Numbered from the stretch's first letter, positions 1-8,813 are shown. The stretch is 64,000 nt of DNA from Gottfriedia acidiceleris (GCF_002128425.1 NZ_NESS01000009.1:1-64000); one strand, 5' to 3'. The notes: a model not told the origin generated them from the letters alone. Numbers and translations: made by a program.

Positions 1-440
1 AAATGTAGTTACTCATAAAGGGTTCATGAGTAAGTAAAAAAGCAAAAACGAGAAATGTAGTTACTCATAAAGGGTTCATGAGTAAGTAAAAAAGCAAAAA
101 CGAGAAACATACTTACTCATAAGAGGTTCATGAGTAAGTATAATAGCAAAAATCTAAAATGTAGTTACTCATTTCATGAATAAGTAAAAAAGCAAAAACG
201 AGAAATGTAGTTACTCATAAAGGGTTCATGAGTAAGTATAATAGCAAAAATCTAAAATGTAGTTACTCATAAAGGGTTCATGAGTAAGTATAATAGCAAA
301 AATCTAAAATGTAGTTACTCATAAGAAGTTCATGAGTAACTAAAAAAGCAAAAACGAGAAACATACTTACTTATAAGAGGTTCATGTGTAAGTAAATAAG
401 AAAAAAGCAGAAAACGTCTTACTCATAAAAGTTTCATCAG
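1..440. repeat. 52-bp tandem palindromic repeat array, copy 1 (nine units)
   Basis: Nine units each carry an inverted repeat, TTACTCAT and ATGAGTAA, around a 9-nt purine-rich loop (AAAGGGTTC or AAGAGGTTC). The right-arm TGAG motif, or its degenerate form, falls at 27, 79, 131, 177, 229, 281, 333, 385 and 437. All steps are 52 bp except one of 46, where a unit has lost loop bases. Linkers alternate between two related A-rich types. In two units the arms extend to about 12 bp. The array starts at the window edge and may continue leftward. Its last units are degenerate. There is no coding potential. A second array with the same period lies near 35.7 kb in inverted orientation. Function unknown. 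Confidence 0.9.
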
Positions 441-465
441 AAAAGGCTATATTTCAATACCCTGG

Positions 466-498
466 AAAAAGCTCTGTCTAAAAGAAACAGAGCTTTTT
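466..498 (-). terminator. Intrinsic terminator of the agmatinase-family gene
   Basis: A perfect 12-bp stem (AAAAAGCTCTGT with ACAGAGCTTTTT) and 9-nt loop lie just past the ureohydrolase stop codon. The T-run is present in both directions, so it may also stop transcription coming from the repeat array. Confidence 0.85.
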
Positions 499-501
499 AA
501 A

Positions 502-1446
502 TTACTTTGAGTTTTCTTTATTAATTTGCAATGTAGCTAAACTAGCAAATTCATGAACAAGAGTTGCAGCTAAAAGTGATGTAATTTGGGTTGGATCATA
601 TGATGGGAGTACTTCAACGATATCAAAGCCAATAAAATTGAAGCCAGTTAATGAACGAATCATTTTTAAGGTCTCCATACTATTGTATCCACCTACTTCA
701 AGTGTCCCAGTGCCTGGTGCACAAGATGGATCGACAAAATCAATATCAAAAGTTAGGAAACACGGAGTATCTCCAATAACTTCTTTCATTTGTTTTAAAA
801 TACCTTCAAAACCACGTTCATACATTTCCGGAGTAGTAATAACATTGTATCCAAGCTCATGGCTAGCATCTATATCTCCTGGATGATTCAACGTGCCTCG
901 AATACCTAATTGGAATACCTTGTTTGGAATTAGAAGACCTTCTTCGTGAGCTCGAATAAAAGGTGAACCATGCCAATATTTTTCATCGTAATATGTATCC
1001 CAAGTGTCTGTATGCGAATCAAAATGAATCATCGCAACAGGGCCATACTTTTTTGCAGCAGCTCGTAGGTTTGCTAAAGTGATTGAGTGGTCGCCACCTA
1101 AACCAATTGGAATAATATTACTATCCATTAATTCAAACATTGCGTCTTCCATCAGTTTATAGCTTCGATGAATATTATGAGGAATAACTGATACATCTCC
1201 AATATCGATCGCATTGCTGTCGTCAAATGGATATACCTTATGAATCGGATGATATGGGAATAAAGTCATAGAAGCTTGTCGGATTGCTTGTGGAGCAAAG
1301 CGTGCACCAACACGAAATGAAGCAGCAGTATCAAAAGGCATGCCAACGATTGCTAATTTCGCATTTTCTCTTGCAGAAGGTAGTCTCATAAATGTTCCAG
1401 TTGTACAAAACTCAGGTTTTACATCAGGGGAAAGTGGATATTTCAT
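502..1446 (-). CDS. Agmatinase/arginase-family ureohydrolase
   Basis: A 314-residue Mn-dependent ureohydrolase that hydrolyses a guanidino group to urea and an amine. All expected metal ligands are visible: His120 in GGDHS, Asp143, His145 and Asp147 in HFDSHTD, and Asp234 and Asp236 in FDIDFVDP. The length suits the family. The ATG at 1446 is chosen because a GGAG site lies 9 nt upstream; an in-frame TTG at 1461 overlaps that site. It is a single-gene unit with its own promoter, operator and terminator. No arginine decarboxylase gene is adjacent, so agmatine is the default guess. Guanidinobutyrate or another guanidino compound is equally possible from sequence alone. Confidence 0.85.
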   Translation of the reverse strand: MKYPLSPDVKPEFCTTGTFMRLPSARENAKLAIVGMPFDTAASFRVGARFAPQAIRQASMTLFPYHPIHKVYPFDDSNAIDIGDVSVIPHNIHRSYKLMEDAMFELMDSNIIPIGLGGDHSITLANLRAAAKKYGPVAMIHFDSHTDTWDTYYDEKYWHGSPFIRAHEEGLLIPNKVFQLGIRGTLNHPGDIDASHELGYNVITTPEMYERGFEGILKQMKEVIGDTPCFLTFDIDFVDPSCAPGTGTLEVGGYNSMETLKMIRSLTGFNFIGFDIVEVLPSYDPTQITSLLAATLVHEFASLATLQINKENSK

Positions 1447-1482
1447 AAAAATCATCTCCAAATTGTATAAATTTTTGATTAT

Positions 1483-1537
1483 TAACTACCGGTAGTTAGT
1501 TTAATATGATTATAGTTCTTTAAATCTGAATAGTCAA
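1483..1537 (-). promoter_or_regulatory. Sigma-A promoter with 16-bp palindromic operator for the ureohydrolase
   Basis: On the minus strand TTGACT (1537-1532), a 17-bp spacer and TATAAT (1514-1509) make a near-consensus sigma-A promoter. The perfect palindrome TAACTACCGGTAGTTA (1483-1498) begins about ten bases downstream of the -10 box. It therefore overlaps the expected transcription start, a classic repressor position. The regulator is not identifiable from the window. Confidence 0.7.
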
Positions 1538-1647
1538 ACTATTTATTGGGAAAATGTTTATTTTTGAATTCAAAAAGGACTGATAAAAGAGAAACCCTTT
1601 ATAAACCATAGCTCAACATTCTAATTATTTGATTAGCTCAAATCCAT

Positions 1648-1677
1648 GGGATATACTAAGCGTTTTTGTAAATAATA
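1648..1677 (+). promoter_or_regulatory. Possible sigma-G promoter of the SASP-like gene
   Basis: GGGATA and AATAATA are separated by 17 bp, a partial match to the forespore sigma-G consensus (TGMATA, CATAMTA). It lies about 35 bp before the SASP-like start codon. The same -10 heptamer occurs upstream of the germination operon at 20617. Confidence 0.4.
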
Positions 1678-1711
1678 TGATTGTTAACAATTATATTAGG
1701 AGGAGAATTTT

Positions 1712-1861
1712 ATGCCAAAGAATCAACAAGGTAAAGGTAATATGGGAACTAATATGCAATCAGGAACTAATCCGCAAAAAGTAAAACAACAAATTCAAAA
1801 TGATGTAAGCCAAGGACAAGGAGCAATGACTTCACGTGAGGCAGGAGCAATGCGTGACTAA
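1712..1861 (+). CDS. Small acid-soluble spore protein-like peptide (gamma type-like)
   Basis: A 49-codon gene with an excellent ribosome site (AGGAGG, about 6 nt before ATG) and an immediate intrinsic terminator. The peptide is hydrophilic, rich in Gln, Asn and Gly, and has no Cys or Trp. The stretch TNPQKVKQQ followed by a GQG resembles the repeat unit of gamma-type SASPs (TNxQxVRxQN...GQG), and a short TSREAG stretch follows. It is about half the length of a typical SspE and has one repeat rather than two or three. A possible sigma-G promoter lies upstream. The family assignment is by motif resemblance only. Confidence 0.55.
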   Translation: MPKNQQGKGNMGTNMQSGTNPQKVKQQIQNDVSQGQGAMTSREAGAMRD

Positions 1862-1890
1862 AAAAACCACTATATGTGGTTTTTTATTTT
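1862..1890 (+). terminator. Intrinsic terminator of the SASP-like gene
   Basis: Stem AAAAACCAC and GTGGTTTTT with a 5-nt loop, then a T-rich tail, directly after the stop codon. Confidence 0.85.
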
Positions 1891-1953
1891 TTTTCGACTT
1901 GAAAATAAAAAAAGATGCAATCTATGCATCTCGAAAATTAAAGTATCACATAT

Positions 1954-2187
1954 TTAGTTGTAAAATAAATTTGCAATTAAAACTAGTAAAGTAGATAGGA
2001 TAATAAAAGTAATAATAAAATATCCTATAAATCTAATTGCTTTTGGCTTGTTTTCTAACTCTAAACTAGTCCTATTTAAAGGGCTCATACCATCTATTTT
2101 TTGCAGATCCTCTATCGGTGAATATATTTTGTGATCATCCAAGTAAATGTTGCCATCAGAGATTTCTGTTTCATGGGTTTTTTTCAA
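1954..2187 (-). CDS. Small single-pass membrane protein, unknown function
   Basis: A 77-residue protein with a charged N-terminal 50 residues and one C-terminal hydrophobic helix (about residues 51-74). This suggests a tail-anchored or single-span protein. It starts at TTG, preceded by AGGTGA at suitable spacing. I do not recognise the family. Its neighbours give no functional hint beyond the nearby SASP-like gene on the other strand. Confidence 0.6.
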   Translation of the reverse strand: MKKTHETEISDGNIYLDDHKIYSPIEDLQKIDGMSPLNRTSLELENKPKAIRFIGYFIITFIILSTLLVLIANLFYN

Positions 2188-2396
2188 AATTTCACCTACT
2201 TTATTAGTTTTTTTGTTGATGCTTATACTACTTTATTCTACAACTAATAAATGAAAACATTTTTTCTAATTTAACTAAATTTTAATAAATCCAATAATAT
2301 TTTATTAACTACTTTTTAAAAAAAGGTGAGATACCGATTAATCTAGAATAATTAAAGTACAAGGACAAACTTTAGAGATGGAGTGAGGAAATTATA

Positions 2397-2423
2397 TTGA
2401 AAAGTAGGTTTGCTACATGTTAA
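2397..2423 (+). CDS. Putative 8-codon leader ORF overlapping the CoA-transferase start
   Basis: TTG at 2397 is preceded by GGAGTGAGG, ending 8 nt upstream. This is a much better ribosome site than the one in front of the downstream ATG. The frame closes after eight codons at TAA (2421-2423), which overlaps the ATG at 2417 in another frame. This is the geometry of a translationally coupled leader peptide. Existence as a translated peptide is inference. Confidence 0.3.
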   Translation: MKSRFATC

Positions 2424-3598
2424 ATAAATTGAAAATTCTGGATTTTACTCGTCTTTTACCGGGTCCCTATGCAACTATGATTCTAGCGGATTTAGGTGCA
2501 GAAGTATTACGAATCGAATCTCCATATCATCCCGACATATTACAAACTTCACCTCCATTTGATGGAGACCAATCTGCCGCACATCAAACGATTAATCGTT
2601 CTAAAAAATCTATTACCCTTGATTTAAAAAGCGAAGAAGGTACTGAAATTATCTACAAGCTAGTAAAGGAGTACGATATTGTCATTGAGCAATTTCGACC
2701 CGGAGTGTTGGAAAAGCTTGGCTTAGGTTATGAGAAATTAAGGAAATTAAATTCGAAACTAATTTACTGTTCAATTACTGGTTATGGTCAATCAGGACCG
2801 TATCGAAATCGAGCAGGACATGATAACAATTATCTTTCATTAACTGGTGTATTGAGTTATTCGACAAGAAAGAATGAGCGTCCAGTTCCGATGGGAGTGC
2901 AAGTTGCAGACCAAGTAGGTGGATCATTACACGCGATTATTGGCATTTTATCGGCTGTTATTCATCGTGAGCAAACTGGTGAAGGACAGTGGATTGATAT
3001 TAGCATGACAGATTGTACTTTTGCATTGCAATCTTTAATGGGATCTGGTTGGTTAACTCAAAAGATTAATCCAAAGCCAGAAGAACACCTTTTAAATGGA
3101 GGCGTGTTTTATGACTATTATGAAACAGCAGATAGTCGATTTTTTTCTGTTGGCAGTCTAGAACCTTCATTTCGAAAACAATTATGTGAAGCCTTAGGAA
3201 TCATTCAATTTCTTCCTTATTCTTTTAGCGAGATTAAAGAAGAGTTGGATTTATTTAAAAACGAAATAAAGAATGCATTTAGTAAGAAAACGTTTAATGA
3301 GCTCATTGGAATTTTTAGTCAGTTTGATGCTTGCGTTGAACCAGTTTTAACATTTGAAGAAGCATGTAAACATCCTCAAGTAAAAGAAAGGGGGCTATTA
3401 GTTAAGGTCCATAAAAATGACGGAACAAATCAATTGCAAATTGGTTCACCTATTAAATCGTCAGTGTTTAAACCTACTTATCAACATGTTGGAGTAAAAC
3501 CTGGGACGAATACAAGAGAAGTTTTATTAAAATTAGGATACGATGATCAAACAATTAATCAATTCATTGAAAAAGGAGTTATTAGGTCAGCTGATTAA
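2417..3598 (+). CDS. CaiB/BaiF family CoA-transferase or alpha-methylacyl-CoA racemase-like protein
   Basis: A 393-residue class III CoA-transferase family member, with N-terminal LDFTRLLPGPYATMILADLGAEV. It also carries the three residues used by alpha-methylacyl-CoA racemases: His135 in AGHDNNY, Asp165 in VADQVGG and Glu249 in GSLEP. Racemase activity is therefore a real alternative to CoA transfer. It is followed 30 bp later by an acyl-CoA ligase, so the pair probably activates and then epimerises or transfers a branched or aromatic carboxylic acid. The direct ribosome site is weak (TAGG), and translation may depend on the overlapping 8-codon leader frame. The substrate cannot be named. 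Confidence 0.8.
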   Translation: MLNKLKILDFTRLLPGPYATMILADLGAEVLRIESPYHPDILQTSPPFDGDQSAAHQTINRSKKSITLDLKSEEGTEIIYKLVKEYDIVIEQFRPGVLEKLGLGYEKLRKLNSKLIYCSITGYGQSGPYRNRAGHDNNYLSLTGVLSYSTRKNERPVPMGVQVADQVGGSLHAIIGILSAVIHREQTGEGQWIDISMTDCTFALQSLMGSGWLTQKINPKPEEHLLNGGVFYDYYETADSRFFSVGSLEPSFRKQLCEALGIIQFLPYSFSEIKEELDLFKNEIKNAFSKKTFNELIGIFSQFDACVEPVLTFEEACKHPQVKERGLLVKVHKNDGTNQLQIGSPIKSSVFKPTYQHVGVKPGTNTREVLLKLGYDDQTINQFIEKGVIRSAD

Positions 3599-3628
3599 AT
3601 CTAAATTATTTAATATGGGGGTAAGCAA

Positions 3629-5161
3629 ATGAGTTTTGGAAATGTATTATCGTTAAACGCACAAAGGCACCCAGATAAATTAGCATTAGTCTATCAAGAC
3701 CGTACATACACTTACATGGAATTCAATAAAATGGTTAATCGTTTTGCATGGGGATTACAGAAACTAGGTTTAAAAAAAGGTGAAAAACTTGCTCTTATGA
3801 TGGCAAACTCTGACTTGTTTGTGATTAGTTATTGTGCTGCTGTAAAAGTAGGTGCTGTTGTCGTCCCAATTAACTTCCGCCTTGTTTCACGAGAAGTTGA
3901 ATATATTTTAGAGCAGTCGGATAGTGTCATTGTAGTTTGTGATTCAGAACTAGAAAAAGTCGTTTTAGATGCTTCAAAGTCTTCATTGAAAGTAAGAAAT
4001 ATCATTACTGCTCCAACAACTTTATCGCCGAATTGTTTAAGCTTCTTTGATGTGTTTTCATCTATTGACGAAGATCCCCAGGTAGAGATTTCAGGAGACG
4101 ATGATTTTCATTTACTATATACTTCGGGTACAACCGGGCAACCAAAAGGTGCGCTTTTTGATTATAAACGAATTGAAAAGCTCATAAATGGATTGAGTGC
4201 GGTAATGGGGCAAAGCTGCCAGGATCGTTTTTTACATGTCGCTCCATTATTCCACTGTGCTCAGCTCGTAATTTATCTATTACCAGGGTTGTATTTAGGA
4301 ATGACAAATATTATTCATCGAGATTTTAATCCAGTAAACGTCTTAAATGATATAGAAAAATATAAGATCACTTTATTTTTTGGTGTTCCAACAATGTATA
4401 ACTATTTACAGCAAGTTCCAAATGCTGATCAATATGATCTTTCTTCAATAAAAAGATGTGCATACGGTGCAGCCCCTATGCCTCCTGAAATTTTAATGAA
4501 AAGTATGAATCTATTTAATACAAAACAATTTTTCAGCTTATGTGGATTAACAGAAGGGGGACCTACTGGCGTTTATCTTTCACCAGAAGATCATGAGCAC
4601 CATTTAGGAAAAACAGGAAAAACACCTTTACTTTATACAGTTATTAAAGTAGTCAATAAACAAGATGAAGATGTTTTACCAGGTGAAGTTGGGGAATTAA
4701 TTTTAAAAGGTGAAACAATTATGAAGGAATATTATAAAAAACCGAAAGAAACGGCAGAAACGATTAAAGATGGTTGGTTATATACAGGAGACTTAGCTGT
4801 AGTAGACGAAGAAGGGTATATTACATTAGTTGACCGTAGTAAGGATATGCTAATTTCCGGTGGTGAAAATATATATTCAGTTGAAATTGAAAACATTTTA
4901 TACGAACATCATTCTATTTTAGAAGCTGCGGTGATCGGTACGCCTGATTCTAAATGGGGAGAGGTCGTAACAGCAATTGTCGTATTAAAACCAGGACATC
5001 GTCTAACTTTAGAGGAAATCAAAGTTTTTTGCCGTGAAAGAATAGCAGGGTATAAGATTCCTAGAGTAGTTGAATTTATTGAGCAGCTACCTCGAAATGC
5101 ATCTGGGAAAGTTCAGAAGTATATTTTACGAGAAATGTATTGTGGCGCTAAGTCAAATTAG
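3629..5161 (+). CDS. AMP-forming acyl-CoA ligase (ANL superfamily)
   Basis: A 510-residue adenylate-forming enzyme that converts a carboxylic acid to its CoA thioester through an acyl-AMP. It has the P-loop TSGTTGQPKG (165-174), the YTGDLAVVDEEGYI core motif, the SGGENIYSVEIE hinge and the catalytic Lys494 in RNASGKVQ. The strong site GGGGGTAAG precedes the ATG. It lies 30 bp after the CaiB-family gene and ends at a shared bidirectional terminator. Medium- or long-chain fatty acids and aromatic acids are all plausible substrates; sequence alone does not decide. Confidence 0.85.
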   Translation: MSFGNVLSLNAQRHPDKLALVYQDRTYTYMEFNKMVNRFAWGLQKLGLKKGEKLALMMANSDLFVISYCAAVKVGAVVVPINFRLVSREVEYILEQSDSVIVVCDSELEKVVLDASKSSLKVRNIITAPTTLSPNCLSFFDVFSSIDEDPQVEISGDDDFHLLYTSGTTGQPKGALFDYKRIEKLINGLSAVMGQSCQDRFLHVAPLFHCAQLVIYLLPGLYLGMTNIIHRDFNPVNVLNDIEKYKITLFFGVPTMYNYLQQVPNADQYDLSSIKRCAYGAAPMPPEILMKSMNLFNTKQFFSLCGLTEGGPTGVYLSPEDHEHHLGKTGKTPLLYTVIKVVNKQDEDVLPGEVGELILKGETIMKEYYKKPKETAETIKDGWLYTGDLAVVDEEGYITLVDRSKDMLISGGENIYSVEIENILYEHHSILEAAVIGTPDSKWGEVVTAIVVLKPGHRLTLEEIKVFCRERIAGYKIPRVVEFIEQLPRNASGKVQKYILREMYCGAKSN

Positions 5162-5169
5162 AAATTAAA

Positions 5170-5205
5170 AAGAGCTCAAACTAGAAGTGAAAGTTTGAGC
5201 TTTTT
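5170..5205. terminator. Bidirectional terminator between acyl-CoA ligase and TetR gene
   Basis: AGCTCAAACT and AGTTTGAGCT form a perfect 10-bp stem flanked by A and T runs on the two sides. It can end both the plus-strand ligase operon and the minus-strand regulator. Confidence 0.85.
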
Positions 5206-5215
5206 AATGTGGTTC

Positions 5216-5827
5216 TTAATAAAGACCAGTTGTATAAAGTGATGTGATCGTTTTTGCAATTTCTTTAATTGTATAATGCTGTTCATTTCGAACTATTTCC
5301 CATAAGTACATCTCATTTGTAAAAAACCAAGCTCGCGCGACTAGTTCGTGGTTTAACGCTTTTCTAGCTAAACCTGTTTCTTGTGCATATTTAATATCTA
5401 TGGAGATGCGGTCTATAAACTTTTCACGAATCGATTTCCACTTGTCTGAGATGATTTCGGATACTCCAATAGCTTGTTCAAAAATTTGCATCATATTTCT
5501 CTCATCTTCTGCCATTTTTAGAAAAGAAGTAGCTTGTTTATTAATAATAGATTCAGCGGATTCTTTCGTTTCTGGAAAAAAGTGAGTTTCGGCAATTTCA
5601 TAAAACTTTTCCATTACATTTTCCATCAACACAATCAAAAGCTCTTCTTTACCTTTAAAGTGAACATAAGCTGTTCCATAACCAATATCAGCTTTTTTTA
5701 TCATTTGTGTGATAGTCGCCCTTTGAAAACCTTCTTCAAGAAATACTTCTTTAGCAGCTTCTAGAAGTTTTTGTCTTGTCATCATTGAACGTAATTGACG
5801 CTTAGATTCTGCTTTGTCATTACTCAT
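5216..5827 (-). CDS. TetR/AcrR-family transcriptional regulator
   Basis: About 203 residues. The N-terminal helix-turn-helix is typical of TetR (KLLEAAKEVFLEEGF, then ATITQMIKKADIGYGTAYVHFKGKEEL), followed by an all-helical ligand domain. ATG at 5827 is chosen because GGAGG lies 8 nt upstream; an ATG six codons earlier overlaps that site. It is divergent from the kynureninase operon and convergent with the acyl-CoA ligase. Two palindromes with TGACA/TGTCA half-sites in the divergent promoter region are the obvious operator candidates. The TetR type fits regulators of acyl-CoA metabolism, but position favours control of kynU. Confidence 0.9.
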   Translation of the reverse strand: MSNDKAESKRQLRSMMTRQKLLEAAKEVFLEEGFQRATITQMIKKADIGYGTAYVHFKGKEELLIVLMENVMEKFYEIAETHFFPETKESAESIINKQATSFLKMAEDERNMMQIFEQAIGVSEIISDKWKSIREKFIDRISIDIKYAQETGLARKALNHELVARAWFFTNEMYLWEIVRNEQHYTIKEIAKTITSLYTTGLY

Positions 5828-5960
5828 ACTACGATCCTCCAACATAAGTTACTTCTAGCATATAGGTAAATGAATAAAAATGGAAGAAATGACAGAAAAA
5901 CACTGTACGGTTAATAAAAAACCTGGTCATTAGTTGAAACTTTTTTTATTATCTGAAAAT

Positions 5961-6004
5961 ATGACACTGTGTCATTGACATAATGTCAGTTAATTTGATA
6001 TGAT
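5961..6004 (+). promoter_or_regulatory. kynU promoter with two adjacent palindromic operators
   Basis: ATGACACTGTGTCAT (5961-5975) is a perfect 15-bp palindrome. TGACATAATGTCA (5976-5988) is a perfect 13-bp palindrome immediately after it. Both have TGACA/TGTCA half-sites. The -35 box TTGACA (5975-5980) lies inside the second palindrome, with TATGAT (5999-6004) 18 bp downstream. A protein bound here would block the promoter. The divergent TetR-family product is the likely ligand-responsive repressor (inference). Confidence 0.65.
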
Positions 6005-6051
6005 TTTTTCACAAATAGATTTATATAGTAGATTGATAGAGGAGGAACAGT

Positions 6052-7338
6052 ATGAGTACGAAAGTTACTGAAACAAGTTTAGAATACGCAAAAAAAATGG
6101 ACAGTCTTGATTCACTTAGACAGTTTAGAGATGAGTTTTACTTAAAACCTGGTTCAATCTATATGGACGGTAATTCATTAGGCCTAATTTCTAAAAGAGC
6201 TGAACGTACTTTACTAGAATCATTGGAAGATTGGAAGAACTATGGTATAGACGGTTGGACAAATGGAAATCATCCATGGTTTTTCATGGCTGAAAAATTA
6301 GGAGAAAAATTAGCTCCGTTAGTTGGTGCTTCTTCTGAGGAAGTAATTGTAACCGGTTCCACGACCGTTAACTTACATCAATTAGTTGCTACTTTTTTTC
6401 AACCAAAAGGTAATAGAAAAAAGATATTAGCAGATGAGCTTACATTCCCATCAGATATTTATGCTCTTCAAAGTCAATTACGTATACATGGGTTAGATCC
6501 TGATCAAGATCTTATTTGCGTTAAAAGTAAAGATGGACGTTATTTAGAAGAAGACGACATTATTAACGCAATGACAGAAGAAATCGCTTTAATTATTTTA
6601 CCAACAGTTTTATACCGTAGTGGTCAAATTTTAGATATGAAACGCTTGACTGAAGAAGCTCATAAACGAGGAATTTTAATCGGTTTTGATGGTTGTCATT
6701 CTGTTGGATCAATTCCACATTCTTTTAGTGAGTGGGATGTTGATTTTGCATATTGGTGTAATTATAAACACTTAAATGGTGGACCAGGTGGTGTAGGTGG
6801 TTTATTTGTTAATCGTAAACATTTTGGAGCAATGCCGGGACTTGCAGGCTGGTTTAGTTCAAGAAAAGATAAGCAATTTGATATGGAGCACATACTAACT
6901 CCTGCTGAAACCGCTGGAGCTTATCAAATCGGTACTCCACATGTATTAAGCTGTGCACCATTAATAGGATCTTTGGAGATTTTTTCAGAAGCGGGAATTG
7001 ATGCGATTCGAGAAAAATCACTTCGAATAAATCAATTTTTAATGGACTGTATTGAACAAGAATTACCAGACATGGGATTTTTCATTGGATCACCTAGAGA
7101 GGATGCACGACGAGGAGGACATGTAAGTCTTGAGCATGCAGAAGCAGCGCGTATTTGTAAATGTTTGAAAGAAAATGGTATTATACCTGACTTCAGAGCA
7201 CCAAATATTATTCGACTTGCACCAGTTGCACTTTACACTTCTTACGAGGAAGTTTGGGAAGTTGTACAAACACTTAAGAAAATCATGACAAAAAAGCAAT
7301 ATGAAAAATTTAAAAATGAACGTGAAGTTGTGGCGTAA
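6052..7338 (+). CDS. kynU: Kynureninase
   Basis: A 428-residue PLP enzyme that cleaves L-kynurenine to anthranilate and alanine. Family landmarks are [10 protein letters not shown] near residue 37, [20 protein letters not shown] with Asp213, and the Schiff-base Lys239 in [14 protein letters not shown]. The length is normal. GAGGAGG precedes the ATG. It is followed 38 bp later by an amino acid permease. No tryptophan dioxygenase or kynurenine formamidase gene is in the window. The locus could thus serve to take up and cleave external kynurenine, or the other steps lie elsewhere. Control by the divergent TetR-family gene is likely. Confidence 0.95.
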   Translation: MSTKVTETSLEYAKKMDSLDSLRQFRDEFYLKPGSIYMDGNSLGLISKRAERTLLESLEDWKNYGIDGWTNGNHPWFFMAEKLGEKLAPLVGASSEEVIVTGSTTVNLHQLVATFFQPKGNRKKILADELTFPSDIYALQSQLRIHGLDPDQDLICVKSKDGRYLEEDDIINAMTEEIALIILPTVLYRSGQILDMKRLTEEAHKRGILIGFDGCHSVGSIPHSFSEWDVDFAYWCNYKHLNGGPGGVGGLFVNRKHFGAMPGLAGWFSSRKDKQFDMEHILTPAETAGAYQIGTPHVLSCAPLIGSLEIFSEAGIDAIREKSLRINQFLMDCIEQELPDMGFFIGSPREDARRGGHVSLEHAEAARICKCLKENGIIPDFRAPNIIRLAPVALYTSYEEVWEVVQTLKKIMTKKQYEKFKNEREVVA

Positions 7339-7376
7339 GTTTAGTTGGCTATTTAAGGGGACAAGGGGATGAAATC

Positions 7377-8807
7377 ATGAAGAAATCCACCACTAATTAT
7401 AAAATTGAAAACGAGCAAGAAAAAGGCTTAAAAAGAGAGCTAAAAACTAGTCAACTAACTATGATTGCAATGGGGTGTGCGATTGGGACGGGGTTATTCC
7501 TTGGAAGTGGACTAGCAATAAAAACTGCCGGACCAAGCGTATTACTAAGCTATGCAGTTGGTGCATTAATCGTCTTACTGCTCATGGGGTGCTTAGCTGA
7601 GATGACCGTTGCACATCCTACCAGCGGTTCGTTTGGAACAATCGCAGAAAAATATATTCATCCTATGGCTGGATATCTTGTTCGCTACTCATATTGGGTG
7701 GCGCAAGTACTTGCTGTTGGAGTAGAGGTAAGTGCAATTGCAGTCTACATGAAGTATTGGTTTCCAACTGTACCTGGAATCGTATGGATCGCCTTTTTTG
7801 CAGCAGTATTAATCTATATAAATGCTACAAGTGTTAATACATTTGCAACATTCGAGTATTGGTTTTCAATGATTAAAGTAAGCGCAATTGTTGGCTTTAT
7901 CCTTCTTGGATCGTATGTTTTGTTTGGTTCATCTCACAACGGGAGTATTGGTGTAGAGAATTTAACAAATGATGGAGGATTTATGCCATTTGGTTGGTGG
8001 GGCATGTGGGTAGCTGTCTTTATTTCACTATTTAGTTTTCTAGGAACTGAAATGATAGCGGTTACAGCGGGTGAAGCAAAAGAACCTGATATTGCTGTTC
8101 CAAAAGCTCTTAAAGCAACAGTTTTTCGTTTATCAATTTTTTATGTATTAACAATTGCAATCATGCTCATCATCGTTCCATGGAAATCAGCGGGGGTTGA
8201 TGAAAGTCCTTTCGTAAAGGTAATGGAAATATTAAATATACCTTTTGCATCAGGCCTTATGAACTTTATTATTTTAACGGCAGCCTTGTCAGCGATGAAT
8301 AGCCAATTATATGCTTCAACTCGTATGGTTTATTCACTTTCAAAAACTAATCATGCGCCAAAAATTTTAGGAAAAGTAAGTAAAAAAGCTGTTCCGGTAA
8401 ATGCTCTTGCAGTTTCAACCATTGGTATTGTAGTTGCCGGAATCGTAAATGCAGTACTACCAGATTCCTCATATGCATTTATGATGGGAATTTCGATGTT
8501 TGGTGCAATGTTTACTTGGATGACAATCTTTATTTCACATTTATTTTTTAGAAGGAAATGGGAACAGTCAGGCGGGCGGAAATTACCAGTAAAAATGATC
8601 GGTTTCCCTTACTTCACAATTTTAGGAGCTATTTTATTGTTGGGACTAACAATTACTTCTTGGTTTACTGGCTTTAAAATTATGCTTCAATTTGGAATAC
8701 CATGGTTAATTGTATTATCGGTAGCTTACTTATTTATAAATAAAAATAAAGGTCAGAAAATTCAACATAACGATGAGGTATTTAAGCAGAAAGTAGATGA
8801 ATTTTAA
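7377..8807 (+). CDS. Amino acid permease (APC superfamily, AAT-like)
   Basis: A 476-residue membrane protein with about 12 hydrophobic segments. It has the AAT-family signature near the first helix (SQLTMIAMGCAIGTGLFLGSG) and GEAKEPDIAVPKA in the middle loop. Cotranscription with kynU is expected from the 38-bp gap and the terminator only after this gene. Kynurenine, tryptophan or another aromatic amino acid is therefore the probable substrate (inference from context). Members of this family also carry proline, arginine or serine, so specificity is open. Confidence 0.88.
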   Translation: MKKSTTNYKIENEQEKGLKRELKTSQLTMIAMGCAIGTGLFLGSGLAIKTAGPSVLLSYAVGALIVLLLMGCLAEMTVAHPTSGSFGTIAEKYIHPMAGYLVRYSYWVAQVLAVGVEVSAIAVYMKYWFPTVPGIVWIAFFAAVLIYINATSVNTFATFEYWFSMIKVSAIVGFILLGSYVLFGSSHNGSIGVENLTNDGGFMPFGWWGMWVAVFISLFSFLGTEMIAVTAGEAKEPDIAVPKALKATVFRLSIFYVLTIAIMLIIVPWKSAGVDESPFVKVMEILNIPFASGLMNFIILTAALSAMNSQLYASTRMVYSLSKTNHAPKILGKVSKKAVPVNALAVSTIGIVVAGIVNAVLPDSSYAFMMGISMFGAMFTWMTIFISHLFFRRKWEQSGGRKLPVKMIGFPYFTILGAILLLGLTITSWFTGFKIMLQFGIPWLIVLSVAYLFINKNKGQKIQHNDEVFKQKVDEF

Positions 8808-8813
8808 TGAATA

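Noticed and set aside
1-440. Possible CRISPR array
   Set aside because: The supposed spacers are similar from unit to unit, the conserved part is a dyad with loop, and no cas genes are in the window.
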